64,000 bases of DNA. Origin: Tabrizicola sp. TH137. Lineage in GTDB: Bacteria; Pseudomonadota; Alphaproteobacteria; Rhodobacterales; Rhodobacteraceae. The stretch's first letter is position 1; the number at the start of each line of letters is the position of its first letter. The translations under genes and the position numbers were made by a program. The notes under the pieces were generated by a model. The model made no database searches and was not told the DNA's origin. It worked only from the letters and a program-made list of their open reading frames with translations. Positions 53,993 to 62,152 of this stretch are shown one piece after another. The stretch lies in assembly GCF_002855575.1 (NCBI RefSeq), contig NZ_PKRQ01000003.1, forward strand, positions 186,001 through 250,000. The letters are read 5' to 3'.

Positions 53993-54167
53993 ACGGGATC
54001 GCGCCCGCAACAGTCGGTGGCAATTCTGATGGGCTGCATCTGGCAATGCTGCGGGTCTTTCCCCTTGGCGACTTCGGGACGGGGAAGGGATCTTGGTCGG
54101 AAGCGGAGAGGAGGCGAGGGCGCGGGCCGCCCGCGCGCCCTGCCCGGCTGGCGGACTGTACAAAAGG

Positions 54168-54196
54168 AAAGGCCCGCAGCGGGGCTGCGGACCTTT
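54168..54196 (-). terminator. Terminator after dctP
   Basis: AAAGGTCCGCAGC (minus strand, 54196-54184) pairs with GCTGCGGGCCTTT (54180-54168, one mismatch) around a 3-nt loop, followed by CCTTTTG. 25 bases after the dctP stop. Confidence 0.85.
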
Positions 54197-54220
54197 CTTA
54201 TCCTCGATCAGAGGAATCGG

Positions 54221-55330
54221 TCAGGTCGCGGCGGGGAAGGTGAATTCCAGCGTCCGTGCGTTCAGGAAGGCCTGCTCGTTGAAGCGGAGGGTGCGCATCG
54301 TCATGGCGCGCGAGGCGAGGTAGGACTGCCAGACCCGCTTGGTCAGGTCATCGCCGGTATCCATCGATTCCTGCACCAACTCGCCCGCCGCATTGCCGAG
54401 GCCCTGAAGCACCTCGTTCGGGAGGCGCATGAACTGCACGCCATGGTCATTCGCCAGCGTGGCCATCGCCTCGCCCGAGCGGATGTCATATTCTGCCTTC
54501 ATGTCGATATAGCCTTCGGCGCAGGCCGAGCGGATGACCTGTTGCAGGTCTTCCGGCAGTTCCTGGAACTTGGCCTTGTTGACCATGAGCTGCACCGCGC
54601 CGCCCGGTTCCTGGATGCCGGGGCCGTAGCAGAACTTGGCCACCTGATGGAAGCCGAGGGCGAGGTCGTTGAGCGGGCCGATGAATTCCGCCGCGTCGAT
54701 CGCGCCGGATTGCAGACCGGCGAAAATCTCGCCCGCCGGCATGACGACGGCGGACCCGCCGACCTTCTTGATGAGTTCCCCGCCAAGGCCGGGAATGCGC
54801 ATCTTCAGGCCGTTGAAGTCCTGCATCGAGGTGATTTCTTTCTTGAACCACCCGAAGGACTGGCAGGCCGTCTGGCCGGCCGGGAAGGAGACGATGCCGA
54901 ACTGATCGTTCAGTTCATCCCACAACTCCTGCCCGCCGCCGAAGCGGAACCAGGCGAGTTGTTCATCGGCGGTCATGCCGAACGGGACGGCGAAGAAGAT
55001 GGAGAAGGCCGGATGCTTGCCCGAATGGTAGAAGGAGGCGTCATGCCCCATTTCGGCGGTGCCATCCATGACGGCATCCATGCACTGGAGCGCGGGGACG
55101 AGTTCACCGGCTGCGAAGGGGGTGATCTTCAGCCGCCCGCCCGAAGCGCGGGTGATGCGTTCGGCCAGACGTTCAGCCCCTGCGCCGACGCCCGGCAGGT
55201 TCTTCGGCCATGAGTGCACCATGCGCCATTCAAAGACGGTCTGCGCGATGGCGGGGGCTGCGAGGGTCGTGGCGGCCGCGGCGGCGGCGACCCCGAGGGT
55301 GGAATTCCTGAGAAACTGGCGTCTCTCCAT
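54221..55330 (-). CDS. TRAP transporter solute receptor (TakP-like DctP)
   Basis: About 369 residues from ATG 55330 (GGGAGAG upstream). Twin-Arg-like signal MERRQFLRNSTLGVAAAAAA ending PAIAQ. GELVPALQCMDAVMDGTAEM, GWFKKEITSMQDFNGLKMRI (with the conserved Arg binding a carboxylate) and DAAEFIGPLNDLALGF resemble the 2-oxoacid receptor TakP of R. sphaeroides. It is convergent with dctQM and separated by the toxin-antitoxin pair, not in the usual PQM operon. It probably serves those permeases. Confidence 0.9.
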   Translation of the reverse strand: MERRQFLRNSTLGVAAAAAATTLAAPAIAQTVFEWRMVHSWPKNLPGVGAGAERLAERITRASGGRLKITPFAAGELVPALQCMDAVMDGTAEMGHDASFYHSGKHPAFSIFFAVPFGMTADEQLAWFRFGGGQELWDELNDQFGIVSFPAGQTACQSFGWFKKEITSMQDFNGLKMRIPGLGGELIKKVGGSAVVMPAGEIFAGLQSGAIDAAEFIGPLNDLALGFHQVAKFCYGPGIQEPGGAVQLMVNKAKFQELPEDLQQVIRSACAEGYIDMKAEYDIRSGEAMATLANDHGVQFMRLPNEVLQGLGNAAGELVQESMDTGDDLTKRVWQSYLASRAMTMRTLRFNEQAFLNARTLEFTFPAAT

Positions 55331-55476
55331 TATGTGCTCTCTCCCTGTTGGGTTGCTGTCGTCGTTTCTGCCCCCTGGCCGGGCGCGGCAGAGGACACCG
55401 CCCGGTTCAGGCGGCAGCAGGGATGTGGAGAGCATGCGCAAGGATTTGAAGATGTGCGCGCAATTTTATTTCACAT

Positions 55477-57273
55477 TCAAGAAAGCATTTGTTTTATTGT
55501 TTCGCCCCGGATCGGGTGGGTCGGGCGGGCATGGCGCTGCGGATCGCCCGCCTGGCAGCGGCCGGTGAGTTTGCACCAGGCCTCGAATTGCGAAACGAAG
55601 ACCCGGCCCGAGAGATGGGCAAGGAAATCGGTCCGGCGCAGGCGATCCATCACCGGACCCTTCACCTCGGACAGGTGCAGGGTCACGCCCATGTCGCGCA
55701 GGCGATGATCGAGGCTTTCGAGTGTTTCGAGCGCGCTGAGGTCGATCTCGTTCACTGCCGAACACATCAGGACGACATGGCGCAGCGCGCCGTCTCCCGG
55801 CACGCGGGTCAGGATCAGGTCTTCCAGATGGCGGGTATTGGCGAAGTAGAGGCTTTCATCCACGCGCAGGGTGAGGATGGCGGGATCGGTCTGCACCGCG
55901 AAGCGGTGGATGTTGCGGAAATGCTCGGTCCCCGGAACAAGGCCGACTTCGGCGACATGGGGGCGCGAGGTGCGGAAGAGGTGGAGAAGCAGCGAGAGGA
56001 GGACGCCCGCAGAGATGCCCGCCTCTACCCCGGCGAGGAGGGTGACGGCCATGGTGGCGGCGACGGCGGCGAAATCGGCGCGGGAATAGGCAAAGGCGCG
56101 GCTGAGGATCGACAGGTCCACGAGGGAGAGCACGGCGAGGATGATGGTCGCGGCGAGCGTGGCCTTGGGCAGGAAGGCGATGAGCGGGGTAAGGGTGAGG
56201 GCGGCCAGCGTGAGGCCAAGGGCGGTGAAGGCCCCGGCGGCGGGGGTTTCGGCCCCGGCGTCGAAATTGACGACGGAGCGGGCGAAGCCGCCCGTGACGG
56301 GAAAGCCGCCGGTGACGGAGGCGCCCAGATTGGCCGCGCCGAGGGCGATGAGTTCCTGGTCGGGGTCGATCCGCTGGCGCCGCTTTGCGGCCAGCGTCCG
56401 GCCGACCGAGACGGATTCGACGAAGCCGATGAGCGCGATGAGGGCGGCGGGAAGCAGGAGGTCGCGCAAAAGCGCGGGGGCGAAGCTGGGCAGGGTGAAG
56501 GGCGGCAGGCTTTGCGGCACGGCCCCCACCACGGCGACGCCCCGCGCGGTGAGGTCAAGGCCCCAGACGGCAAGGCTGCCGCCCGCAATGGCCAGCACGG
56601 GGCCTGATTTGGTGAGGAGATCGGCCATGCGGGGGGCGAGGCCCGCCCGCAGGAGAAGGGGTTTCATCCCCTTGCGGACCCAGAAGAGGAAGGCGAGGCT
56701 GGCCGCGCCGATGGCCAGGGTGGGCAGGTTGATCTGCCCGGCCTGACGGGCAAGCGAGGCAAGCTGTTCGGCAAGGCCATGCCCTTCGGCCTTGAGCCCT
56801 GTCAGCGCGCCGATCTGGCTGACCGCGATCAGAAGGCCCGAGGCGGAGATGAACCCCGCGACGACGGGATGGGAGAGGAAATTGGCGAGGAAGCCCAGCC
56901 GCAGCACCCCCATCAGAAGAAGGATCGCGCCGGAGAGGAAGGCCAGCGTGAGCGCGGCCACGGCATAGCCCGCCGTGCCCGCCTCGGCCACCTGCGCGAT
57001 GCTGGCCGCCGTCATCAGCGACACCACCGCGACAGGCCCCACCGCCAGCACGCGCGAGGTGCCGAAGAGCGTGTAGAGCAGCAGCGGCAGGATGGAGGCG
57101 TAAAGCCCCGCCTCGGGCGGCAGGCCCGCCAGCAGGGCATAGGCGAGCGATTGCGGGATGAGCATGACGGTGACGATCACCGCCGCCAGCAGGTCGCTGC
57201 CCAGGGTGGCGCGGTCGTAGCGCCGCCCCCAGTCGAGGATCGGCAGCCAGCGGGCAAGGGGGGCGCGGGTCAT
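55477..57273 (-). CDS. SulP-family anion transporter with STAS domain
   Basis: About 598 residues from ATG 57273 (MTRAPLARWLPILDWGRRYD). The membrane domain carries IVTVMLIPQSLAYALLAGLPPEAGLYAS, the SulP signature (core PQSLAYALLAGLPPEAGLY). The C-terminal ~110 residues are a STAS domain (VVLMCSAVNEIDLSALETLE). It is in one operon with the persulfide dioxygenase, so export of sulfite/sulfate or related anions is plausible (inference). A longer frame to 57690 overlaps the upstream gene antisense-free but out of frame and is not real. Confidence 0.9.
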   Translation of the reverse strand: MTRAPLARWLPILDWGRRYDRATLGSDLLAAVIVTVMLIPQSLAYALLAGLPPEAGLYASILPLLLYTLFGTSRVLAVGPVAVVSLMTAASIAQVAEAGTAGYAVAALTLAFLSGAILLLMGVLRLGFLANFLSHPVVAGFISASGLLIAVSQIGALTGLKAEGHGLAEQLASLARQAGQINLPTLAIGAASLAFLFWVRKGMKPLLLRAGLAPRMADLLTKSGPVLAIAGGSLAVWGLDLTARGVAVVGAVPQSLPPFTLPSFAPALLRDLLLPAALIALIGFVESVSVGRTLAAKRRQRIDPDQELIALGAANLGASVTGGFPVTGGFARSVVNFDAGAETPAAGAFTALGLTLAALTLTPLIAFLPKATLAATIILAVLSLVDLSILSRAFAYSRADFAAVAATMAVTLLAGVEAGISAGVLLSLLLHLFRTSRPHVAEVGLVPGTEHFRNIHRFAVQTDPAILTLRVDESLYFANTRHLEDLILTRVPGDGALRHVVLMCSAVNEIDLSALETLESLDHRLRDMGVTLHLSEVKGPVMDRLRRTDFLAHLSGRVFVSQFEAWCKLTGRCQAGDPQRHARPTHPIRGETIKQMLS

Positions 57274-57286
57274 GGCCTGCGCCCCT

Positions 57287-58165
57287 TCAGAGACCGTTGA
57301 CCGGCACCTTGAGCATAGGGCGGCCCGAGGCATCGGTCGGGATCTCGCCCGCGCGCATGTTGACCTGCAAGGAGGGAATGATGAGTTTCGGCATGGCGAG
57401 CGAGGCATCGCGTTCGGTGCGGAAGCGGATGAACTCTTCCCGCGTGCGGCCCTGGCCGACATGGATGTTATGGGCCTTCTCTTCGGCGACCGTGGTTTCC
57501 CAGGCGATGTCGCGGCCATTGGGGCCGTAGTCGTGGCACATGAAGAGGCGTGTCTCGTCGGGCAGTGCCAGCACCTTCTGGATGCTGTCGTAGAGTTCGC
57601 CCGCATCGCCGCCGGGGAAATCGGCGCGGGCGGAGCCGCCATCGGGCATGAAGAGCGTATCGCCCACGAAGGCCGCATCGCCGATGACATGGGTCATGCA
57701 GGCGGGGGTATGGCCGGGGGTGTGGATCGCGCGGGCGGTGAGGCCGCCGATGGCATAGGTGTCGCCATCCTTGAAGAGCGCATCGAACTGCGATCCGTCG
57801 CGCTGGAATTCGGTGCCTTCGTTGAAGATCTTGCCGAAGGTTTCCTGAACCTCGGTGATCTTTTCGCCGATGCCGATCCTACCGCCGAGTTTCGCCTGGA
57901 TATAGGGCGCGGCGGAGAGGTGGTCGGCATGGACATGGGTTTCGATCAGCCAGTCGAGGCGCCAGCCACGGGCGGTGATGAAGGCGATGATCTCGTCGGC
58001 ATGGTCATAGGTGATCCGCCCGGCCGCATAGTCGATGTCCATGACGGAATCGATCACAGCGCAGGCATCGGAGGCGGGATCGCGGACGACATAGCTGATG
58101 GTGTTGGTGGCGGGGTCGAAGAAGCCGTGCACCTCGGGCCGGGGGGAGAGGGAATGGGACGACAT
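57287..58165 (-). CDS. Persulfide dioxygenase-like metallo-beta-lactamase-fold protein
   Basis: 292 residues. THVHADHLSAAPY gives the HxHxDH motif, HTPGHTPACMTH and VGDTLFMPDGGSARADFPGG the next ligands, and MCHDYGPNGRD the last His. This matches ETHE1/Blh-type enzymes that oxidise persulfides to sulfite in sulfide detoxification. It is followed 13 bases later by the SulP gene and preceded by a SqrR-type operator. Confidence 0.9.
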   Translation of the reverse strand: MSSHSLSPRPEVHGFFDPATNTISYVVRDPASDACAVIDSVMDIDYAAGRITYDHADEIIAFITARGWRLDWLIETHVHADHLSAAPYIQAKLGGRIGIGEKITEVQETFGKIFNEGTEFQRDGSQFDALFKDGDTYAIGGLTARAIHTPGHTPACMTHVIGDAAFVGDTLFMPDGGSARADFPGGDAGELYDSIQKVLALPDETRLFMCHDYGPNGRDIAWETTVAEEKAHNIHVGQGRTREEFIRFRTERDASLAMPKLIIPSLQVNMRAGEIPTDASGRPMLKVPVNGL

Positions 58166-58196
58166 GAGAGACCTCCTGCTTCTGCCGCCCCCATAT

Positions 58197-58212
58197 ATTC
58201 ACTTTATAGAAT
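58197..58212. promoter_or_regulatory. SqrR/BigR-type operator (ATTC-N8-GAAT)
   Basis: ATTC (58197-58200), ACTTTATA, GAAT (58209-58212), within ATATTCACTTTATAGAATAT, 32 bases upstream of the persulfide dioxygenase ATG. This is the spacing reported for the sulfide-responsive repressor SqrR of Rhodobacter capsulatus. The regulator gene itself is not in the window. Confidence 0.75.
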
Positions 58213-58215
58213 ATC

Positions 58216-59028
58216 TCAAGACGGCTGCGCCCTGCCCTGCCGCAGGGCCGCGCCGAGATCGGCGGCGGCGCGGGTGACGGCGGCGACGAGCATGGCGCGG
58301 TCGGGCGAGTTCAGCCGCTGTTCGGGGGCGGCGAGGCTGAGCGCGGCGATGACATGGCCTTCGGCATCCAGCACGGGCGCGGCGAGGCAGCCGGCATGTT
58401 CGTTTGTCTCGCCGATCTCGACCGCATGGCCCTGGGCGCGGAAGGTGCGGATCTGGGCCATGAGGCGATCCACGTCGGTTTCGGCGCGTCCGGTGGGGGA
58501 TGGGGCGACGGTGGCGGAGAGGAGCCGCCGCAGGGCGGCATCGTCGAGGTCGGAGACGAGGAGCCGCCCCGCAGCCGCCCAGTTGACCGGCACGCGGGAG
58601 CCGGTGTTGGAGATGATGCGGACGGCGCGGAAGCCTTCCTGTTTCAGCAGCACATGCATCAAGGGGCCGTCCATGGCGGAAAGCTGCACGGTTTCGCCGG
58701 TCTCGTCGCGCAGGGCCTGCACGATGCGGGTGCCTTCGCGCAGGATATCCACCTGCGCGCGGTAGCCCTGCCCGAGTTCGTGCAGCAGATGGCCCAGCGC
58801 GAAGCGGGTGCCATCCACGGGGGTCAGCAGGCCTTCGTCCAGCATGGCATGGACAAGGTCATAGGCGGTGGATTTGGGGATCGACAGGGTGCTGGCCATC
58901 TCGGCCACGGTCAGCGCCTCGCCCCGGCTGCGGATCAGGGACAGCATCCCCACCGCCCGGCGCAGGCTGCGGGCGCCCGATCCCGTGGGTTCCGGCCTCG
59001 GGCGGGACAGGGGTTCGGGCCGGTTCAT
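58216..59028 (-). CDS. IclR-family transcriptional regulator
   Basis: About 270 residues from ATG 59028, overlapping the SDR stop (ATGA). Winged helix: SLRRAVGMLSLIRSRGEALT, VAEMASTLSIPKSTAYDLVHAML. The C-terminal IclR effector domain has GYRAQVDILREG, ETVQLSAMDG, GSRVPVNWAAAGRLLVSDL and ETNEHAGCLAAPVLD. It probably controls the divergent dehydrogenase/ABC cluster, with the palindrome at 59847 as candidate operator. Confidence 0.9.
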   Translation of the reverse strand: MNRPEPLSRPRPEPTGSGARSLRRAVGMLSLIRSRGEALTVAEMASTLSIPKSTAYDLVHAMLDEGLLTPVDGTRFALGHLLHELGQGYRAQVDILREGTRIVQALRDETGETVQLSAMDGPLMHVLLKQEGFRAVRIISNTGSRVPVNWAAAGRLLVSDLDDAALRRLLSATVAPSPTGRAETDVDRLMAQIRTFRAQGHAVEIGETNEHAGCLAAPVLDAEGHVIAALSLAAPEQRLNSPDRAMLVAAVTRAAADLGAALRQGRAQPS

Positions 59029-59768
59029 CAATAGGTCGCCCGGCCGCCCGACAGGTCGAAGACCGCGCCGGTGGTGAAGCTGTTCTCGGCGGAGGCGAGC
59101 CAGAGGATCATGGCGGCGGCCTCTTCGACCTTCAGAAACCGGCCGCGCGGGATCTTGGACAGCATGTAGTCGATATGTTCCTGCTTCATCTGGTCGAAGA
59201 TGCGGGTGCGGGCGGCGGCGGGGGTGACGCAGTTCACGCCGATATTCTCGCCCGCATGTTCCTTGCCCAGCGATTTCGTCAGGGCGATGACCCCGGCCTT
59301 CGACGCGGAATAGGCGGCGGCGTTGGGATTGCCCTCTTTCCCGGCGATGGAGGCGATGGTGATGACGCGGCCATAGCCCTGCGCCTGCATCTGCGGGATG
59401 AGCGCGCGGCAGCAGTTGAAGGTGCCGGTCAGGTTGATGTCGAGGATGCGCCGCCATTCGGCCGGGTCATAGGCCACGACCGGCCCGTTGGAGCCTGCAA
59501 TGCCCGCCGAGGTGACGAGGATCGCGGCAGGGCCAAGCGCGGCCTCGGTCGCGGCGGCGGCGCGGGCCGTGGCCTCGGTATCGGAGACGTCGAGTGCGAT
59601 GGCATGGCCGCCCAGACGGGCCGCCTCGGCCTCGGCCAATGGGCCGTCCATGTCCCAGATCGCCACTTTCGCCCCCGCCTGTGCCAGACGTTCGGCGACG
59701 GCGAGGCCGATGCCCTGCGCCCCCCCGGTGACCACCGCGACGCGCCCCGCAAGACCCATGCCGTCCAT
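59028..59768 (-). CDS. SDR-family dehydrogenase (sugar or sugar-acid substrate)
   Basis: 246 residues, classical SDR. TGGAQGIGLAVAERL is the cofactor motif, with VAIWDMDG after the second strand (acidic residue favouring NAD). IASIAGKEGNPNAAAYSASK holds the catalytic Ser and Tyr-x3-Lys. It is followed by the IclR gene and is divergent from a second SDR and an ABC importer. Related enzymes oxidise 2-keto-3-deoxy sugar acids or sugar alcohols; the exact substrate is not readable. Confidence 0.88.
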   Translation of the reverse strand: MDGMGLAGRVAVVTGGAQGIGLAVAERLAQAGAKVAIWDMDGPLAEAEAARLGGHAIALDVSDTEATARAAAATEAALGPAAILVTSAGIAGSNGPVVAYDPAEWRRILDINLTGTFNCCRALIPQMQAQGYGRVITIASIAGKEGNPNAAAYSASKAGVIALTKSLGKEHAGENIGVNCVTPAAARTRIFDQMKQEHIDYMLSKIPRGRFLKVEEAAAMILWLASAENSFTTGAVFDLSGGRATY

Positions 59769-59846
59769 CCGTCCCCCTCCGCGCCTGTCGCGCTGCTTGA
59801 CTCGTGGCTTGGGTCCACCTTACGCTGTTCGAAATCCCGGATGCAA

Positions 59847-59862
59847 TTCCGAAATTTCGGAA
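59847..59862. promoter_or_regulatory. 16-bp perfect palindrome, candidate IclR operator
   Basis: TTCCGAAATTTCGGAA lies in the divergent promoter region between the two SDR genes. IclR proteins bind short AT-centred palindromes of similar form. A related TTCGAAATCCCGGA lies just left of it (59828). Confidence 0.6.
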
Positions 59863-59882
59863 AACGGGAGAGGGAGGGACGG

Positions 59883-59930
59883 ATGTCGCGCGTGACCCTT
59901 TCCGACAGACCCTGCCGAGGCCGCGCGTGA
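59883..59930 (+). CDS. 15-codon leader ORF upstream of the second SDR
   Basis: ATG 59883 has a strong Shine-Dalgarno (GGGAGGGACGG) and encodes MSRVTLSDRPCRGRA; its TGA overlaps the GTG start of the SDR gene (GTGA). Such an arrangement gives translational coupling. It may instead mark a sequencing or annotation artefact of the SDR start. Confidence 0.4.
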   Translation: MSRVTLSDRPCRGRA

Positions 59931-60703
59931 GCGGGCTGCTGGCCGGCCTGACCTGTCTTGTGACGGGCGCCGGTCAGGGGCTGGGCCGGGGCATCGCCGC
60001 CGGGATGGCGGCGGAGGGCGCGCATGTGGTGCTGATCGACCTGAACCCCGAGACAGTGGCGGCGGCGGCAGAGGCGATCCGCGCGGCGGGTGGATCGGCG
60101 GAGGGCCATGCGCTGGATGTGACGGATGGCGCGGGCTATGCCGCGCTGGTGGCGGATGTGGCGGCACGGCGGGGGATCGACGTGCTGGTGAACAATGCCG
60201 GGATCAACCCGCCGCCGCGCAGCATCCTTGACGACAGCCAGCAGGATTGGGACCGCACCATCGCGGTGAATCTTGAGGCCGTCTGGCGCGGATCGAAACT
60301 GGTCGCGCCGCATATGGTGACGGCGGGGCGCGGGCGGATCATCCATATCTCATCCGTGCAGGGCTTCGTCTCCAGCGGGATGTGCGGGTCCTACAATGCC
60401 GCCAAGGGGGGCGTGATCGGGCTGACGAAATCCATGGCGGTGGAACTGGCGCCGCATGGCATCCTTGTGAATGCCGTGGCGCCGGGCTTCCTGCGCACCC
60501 CGATGGCGGTGGTGGACGGGGTGGATGAGACGGAAACCCCCGTCTTCCGCGACTGGTATGTCGGACAGGGGCGCATCCCCCTGCGGCGGGCCGGGGAGCC
60601 GGAGGATGTGGCCGGGACGGTGGTGTTCCTTGCCTCGCCGCTCTGCCGGTGGATGACCGGTCAGGTGCTGGTGGTGGACGGGGGAATGACCGCGACTTTC
60701 TGA
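59927..60703 (+). CDS. SDR-family dehydrogenase, first gene of the second sugar ABC cluster
   Basis: About 258 residues from GTG 59927. TGAGQGLGRGIAAGM is the cofactor motif, LIDLNPETV places an acidic residue for NAD, NNAGINPPPRSILDD follows, and ISSVQGFVSSGMCGSYNAAK holds Ser and Tyr-x3-Lys. It is in one transcription direction with the binding protein (36 bases downstream). It probably oxidises the imported sugar or alcohol. Confidence 0.87.
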   Translation: MSGLLAGLTCLVTGAGQGLGRGIAAGMAAEGAHVVLIDLNPETVAAAAEAIRAAGGSAEGHALDVTDGAGYAALVADVAARRGIDVLVNNAGINPPPRSILDDSQQDWDRTIAVNLEAVWRGSKLVAPHMVTAGRGRIIHISSVQGFVSSGMCGSYNAAKGGVIGLTKSMAVELAPHGILVNAVAPGFLRTPMAVVDGVDETETPVFRDWYVGQGRIPLRRAGEPEDVAGTVVFLASPLCRWMTGQVLVVDGGMTATF

Positions 60704-60739
60704 GTGAACAAAGCAACAAGACCAAACAGGGAGAACGAC

Positions 60740-62098
60740 ATGACGACGACCGCAAGACGCTCGCCCACTGGTGCCGGGATGATGGACCGCCGCCGCCTGT
60801 TGCAGGCCGGGGCCGGGCTGGGGGCGCTGACGCTGACCGGGGGACTGGCGGGCCGGGCGCTGGCCCAGACGCCCACTCTGGACATGTGGTGGTGGGGCGA
60901 GCAGGAACTGCCGGGGTTGCAGGCCTATCTGGACAAGGCCATCGCCGCCTTCACCGAGGCGCAGGTGACGCCGATGTTGCAGGACACCGCCGTCGTGATT
61001 TCGCAATTCCAGACGGCGGCGGCGGCGGGCGAACCGCCGGACCTGCAATATCTGTGGAACGGCATCTATCACATGGAAAGCGTCTGGCTGGGCTATCTGG
61101 CGCATCTGGACGGGTTGATGGATGACGGATTGCTGGCCGCGTCGAACCACGGACCGCTGTCGCGCTTTGACGGCCATGTCTGGCGGATGGGATGGTACCC
61201 GCTGCCGATGCCCTGGTATTACAACAAGGACCTGTTCGACAAAGCCGGCCTGAATGCCGATGCACCGCCCGCGACATGGGACGAGTTGCTGGCCGCCTGC
61301 GAGGCGCTGAAGACCGCGGGGGTGGAACCTTTCGGCGGCGGGGTGCAGGATGGATATTGGGCGGAGTGGTACATCACGCACGGCCTGTCGCAGAACCTCG
61401 ACAGTGTGGGGGATGCGGTCAACCTGTTCATCGGGGACCTCGACTTCCGCGAACCGCGCTATCACCAGCATTGGGTGAAGTTGCAGGAACTGCGCGATGC
61501 GGGTTTCCTGAACAAGGACATGGCCTCGCTCGGCCTTTATCCCGGCATCGACCTTTGCGTGAACGGGCAGTTGGGCATCTGTTCCTCCATCGGCACGCGG
61601 TTGCCCGCCGATGCCAAGACGACGAACGGGCGGATCGGCTGCATGGTGCTGCCCGTCTTCGGGCAGGGCGCGCTGGCAGGCCGCCCGGTGGTGGACATGC
61701 AGGGCATGGGCATCGCGGCAGGGTCCGAGGCGAAGGAGGCGGCGGCGTCCTTCCTGAACTTCCTGAACCAGCCCGCGCAATTGGCGAGCTTCTGGGAGGC
61801 GACGGGGTGGATACCGGCGGCATCGGGCTTTGACGACAGCGTGATCACGGATGCGTCGGTCAAGGACCTGTGGACGCGCTGGGGCAAGGGCGACCCGATC
61901 ACCAACATCACCAACCTGATGCCCGGCCAGTTCTATGAACAGGCGGCGATCCCGACGGGGCAGAACATCATCACGGCGGGGATGTCGGGCGAGGAGGCGG
62001 GCGAGCTGGCCGCGCGGGTGGCGCAGGAATGGCGCGACTTCAACCCCGACCTTGTCGAGAAATACCAGCAATGGGCGAGCGAGCTTTCGGCTGGTTGA
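60740..62098 (+). CDS. Sugar ABC transporter substrate-binding protein (second cluster)
   Basis: About 452 residues from ATG 60740 (GGGAG upstream). Tat-type signal MDRRRLLQAGAGLGALTLTG ending GRALAQ. TLDMWWWGEQELPGLQAYLD and NGIYHMESVWLGYLAHLDGL fit the family 1 receptors (aromatic-rich sugar site). It is followed by a hairpin and two permease genes. Confidence 0.9.
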   Translation: MTTTARRSPTGAGMMDRRRLLQAGAGLGALTLTGGLAGRALAQTPTLDMWWWGEQELPGLQAYLDKAIAAFTEAQVTPMLQDTAVVISQFQTAAAAGEPPDLQYLWNGIYHMESVWLGYLAHLDGLMDDGLLAASNHGPLSRFDGHVWRMGWYPLPMPWYYNKDLFDKAGLNADAPPATWDELLAACEALKTAGVEPFGGGVQDGYWAEWYITHGLSQNLDSVGDAVNLFIGDLDFREPRYHQHWVKLQELRDAGFLNKDMASLGLYPGIDLCVNGQLGICSSIGTRLPADAKTTNGRIGCMVLPVFGQGALAGRPVVDMQGMGIAAGSEAKEAAASFLNFLNQPAQLASFWEATGWIPAASGFDDSVITDASVKDLWTRWGKGDPITNITNLMPGQFYEQAAIPTGQNIITAGMSGEEAGELAARVAQEWRDFNPDLVEKYQQWASELSAG

Positions 62099-62106
62099 TC
62101 TTCGGA

Positions 62107-62130
62107 GGGGCGGCCCGGACGGGCCGCCCC
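62107..62130 (+). terminator. Intercistronic hairpin after the binding-protein gene
   Basis: GGGGCGGCCC (62107-62116), GGAC loop, GGGCCGCCCC (62121-62130), then GCCCCTTTCC. Nine bases after the stop, before the first permease. Same arrangement as after urtA and smoE. Confidence 0.75.
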
Positions 62131-62152
62131 GCCCCTTTCCGGAAGGCCAAGG

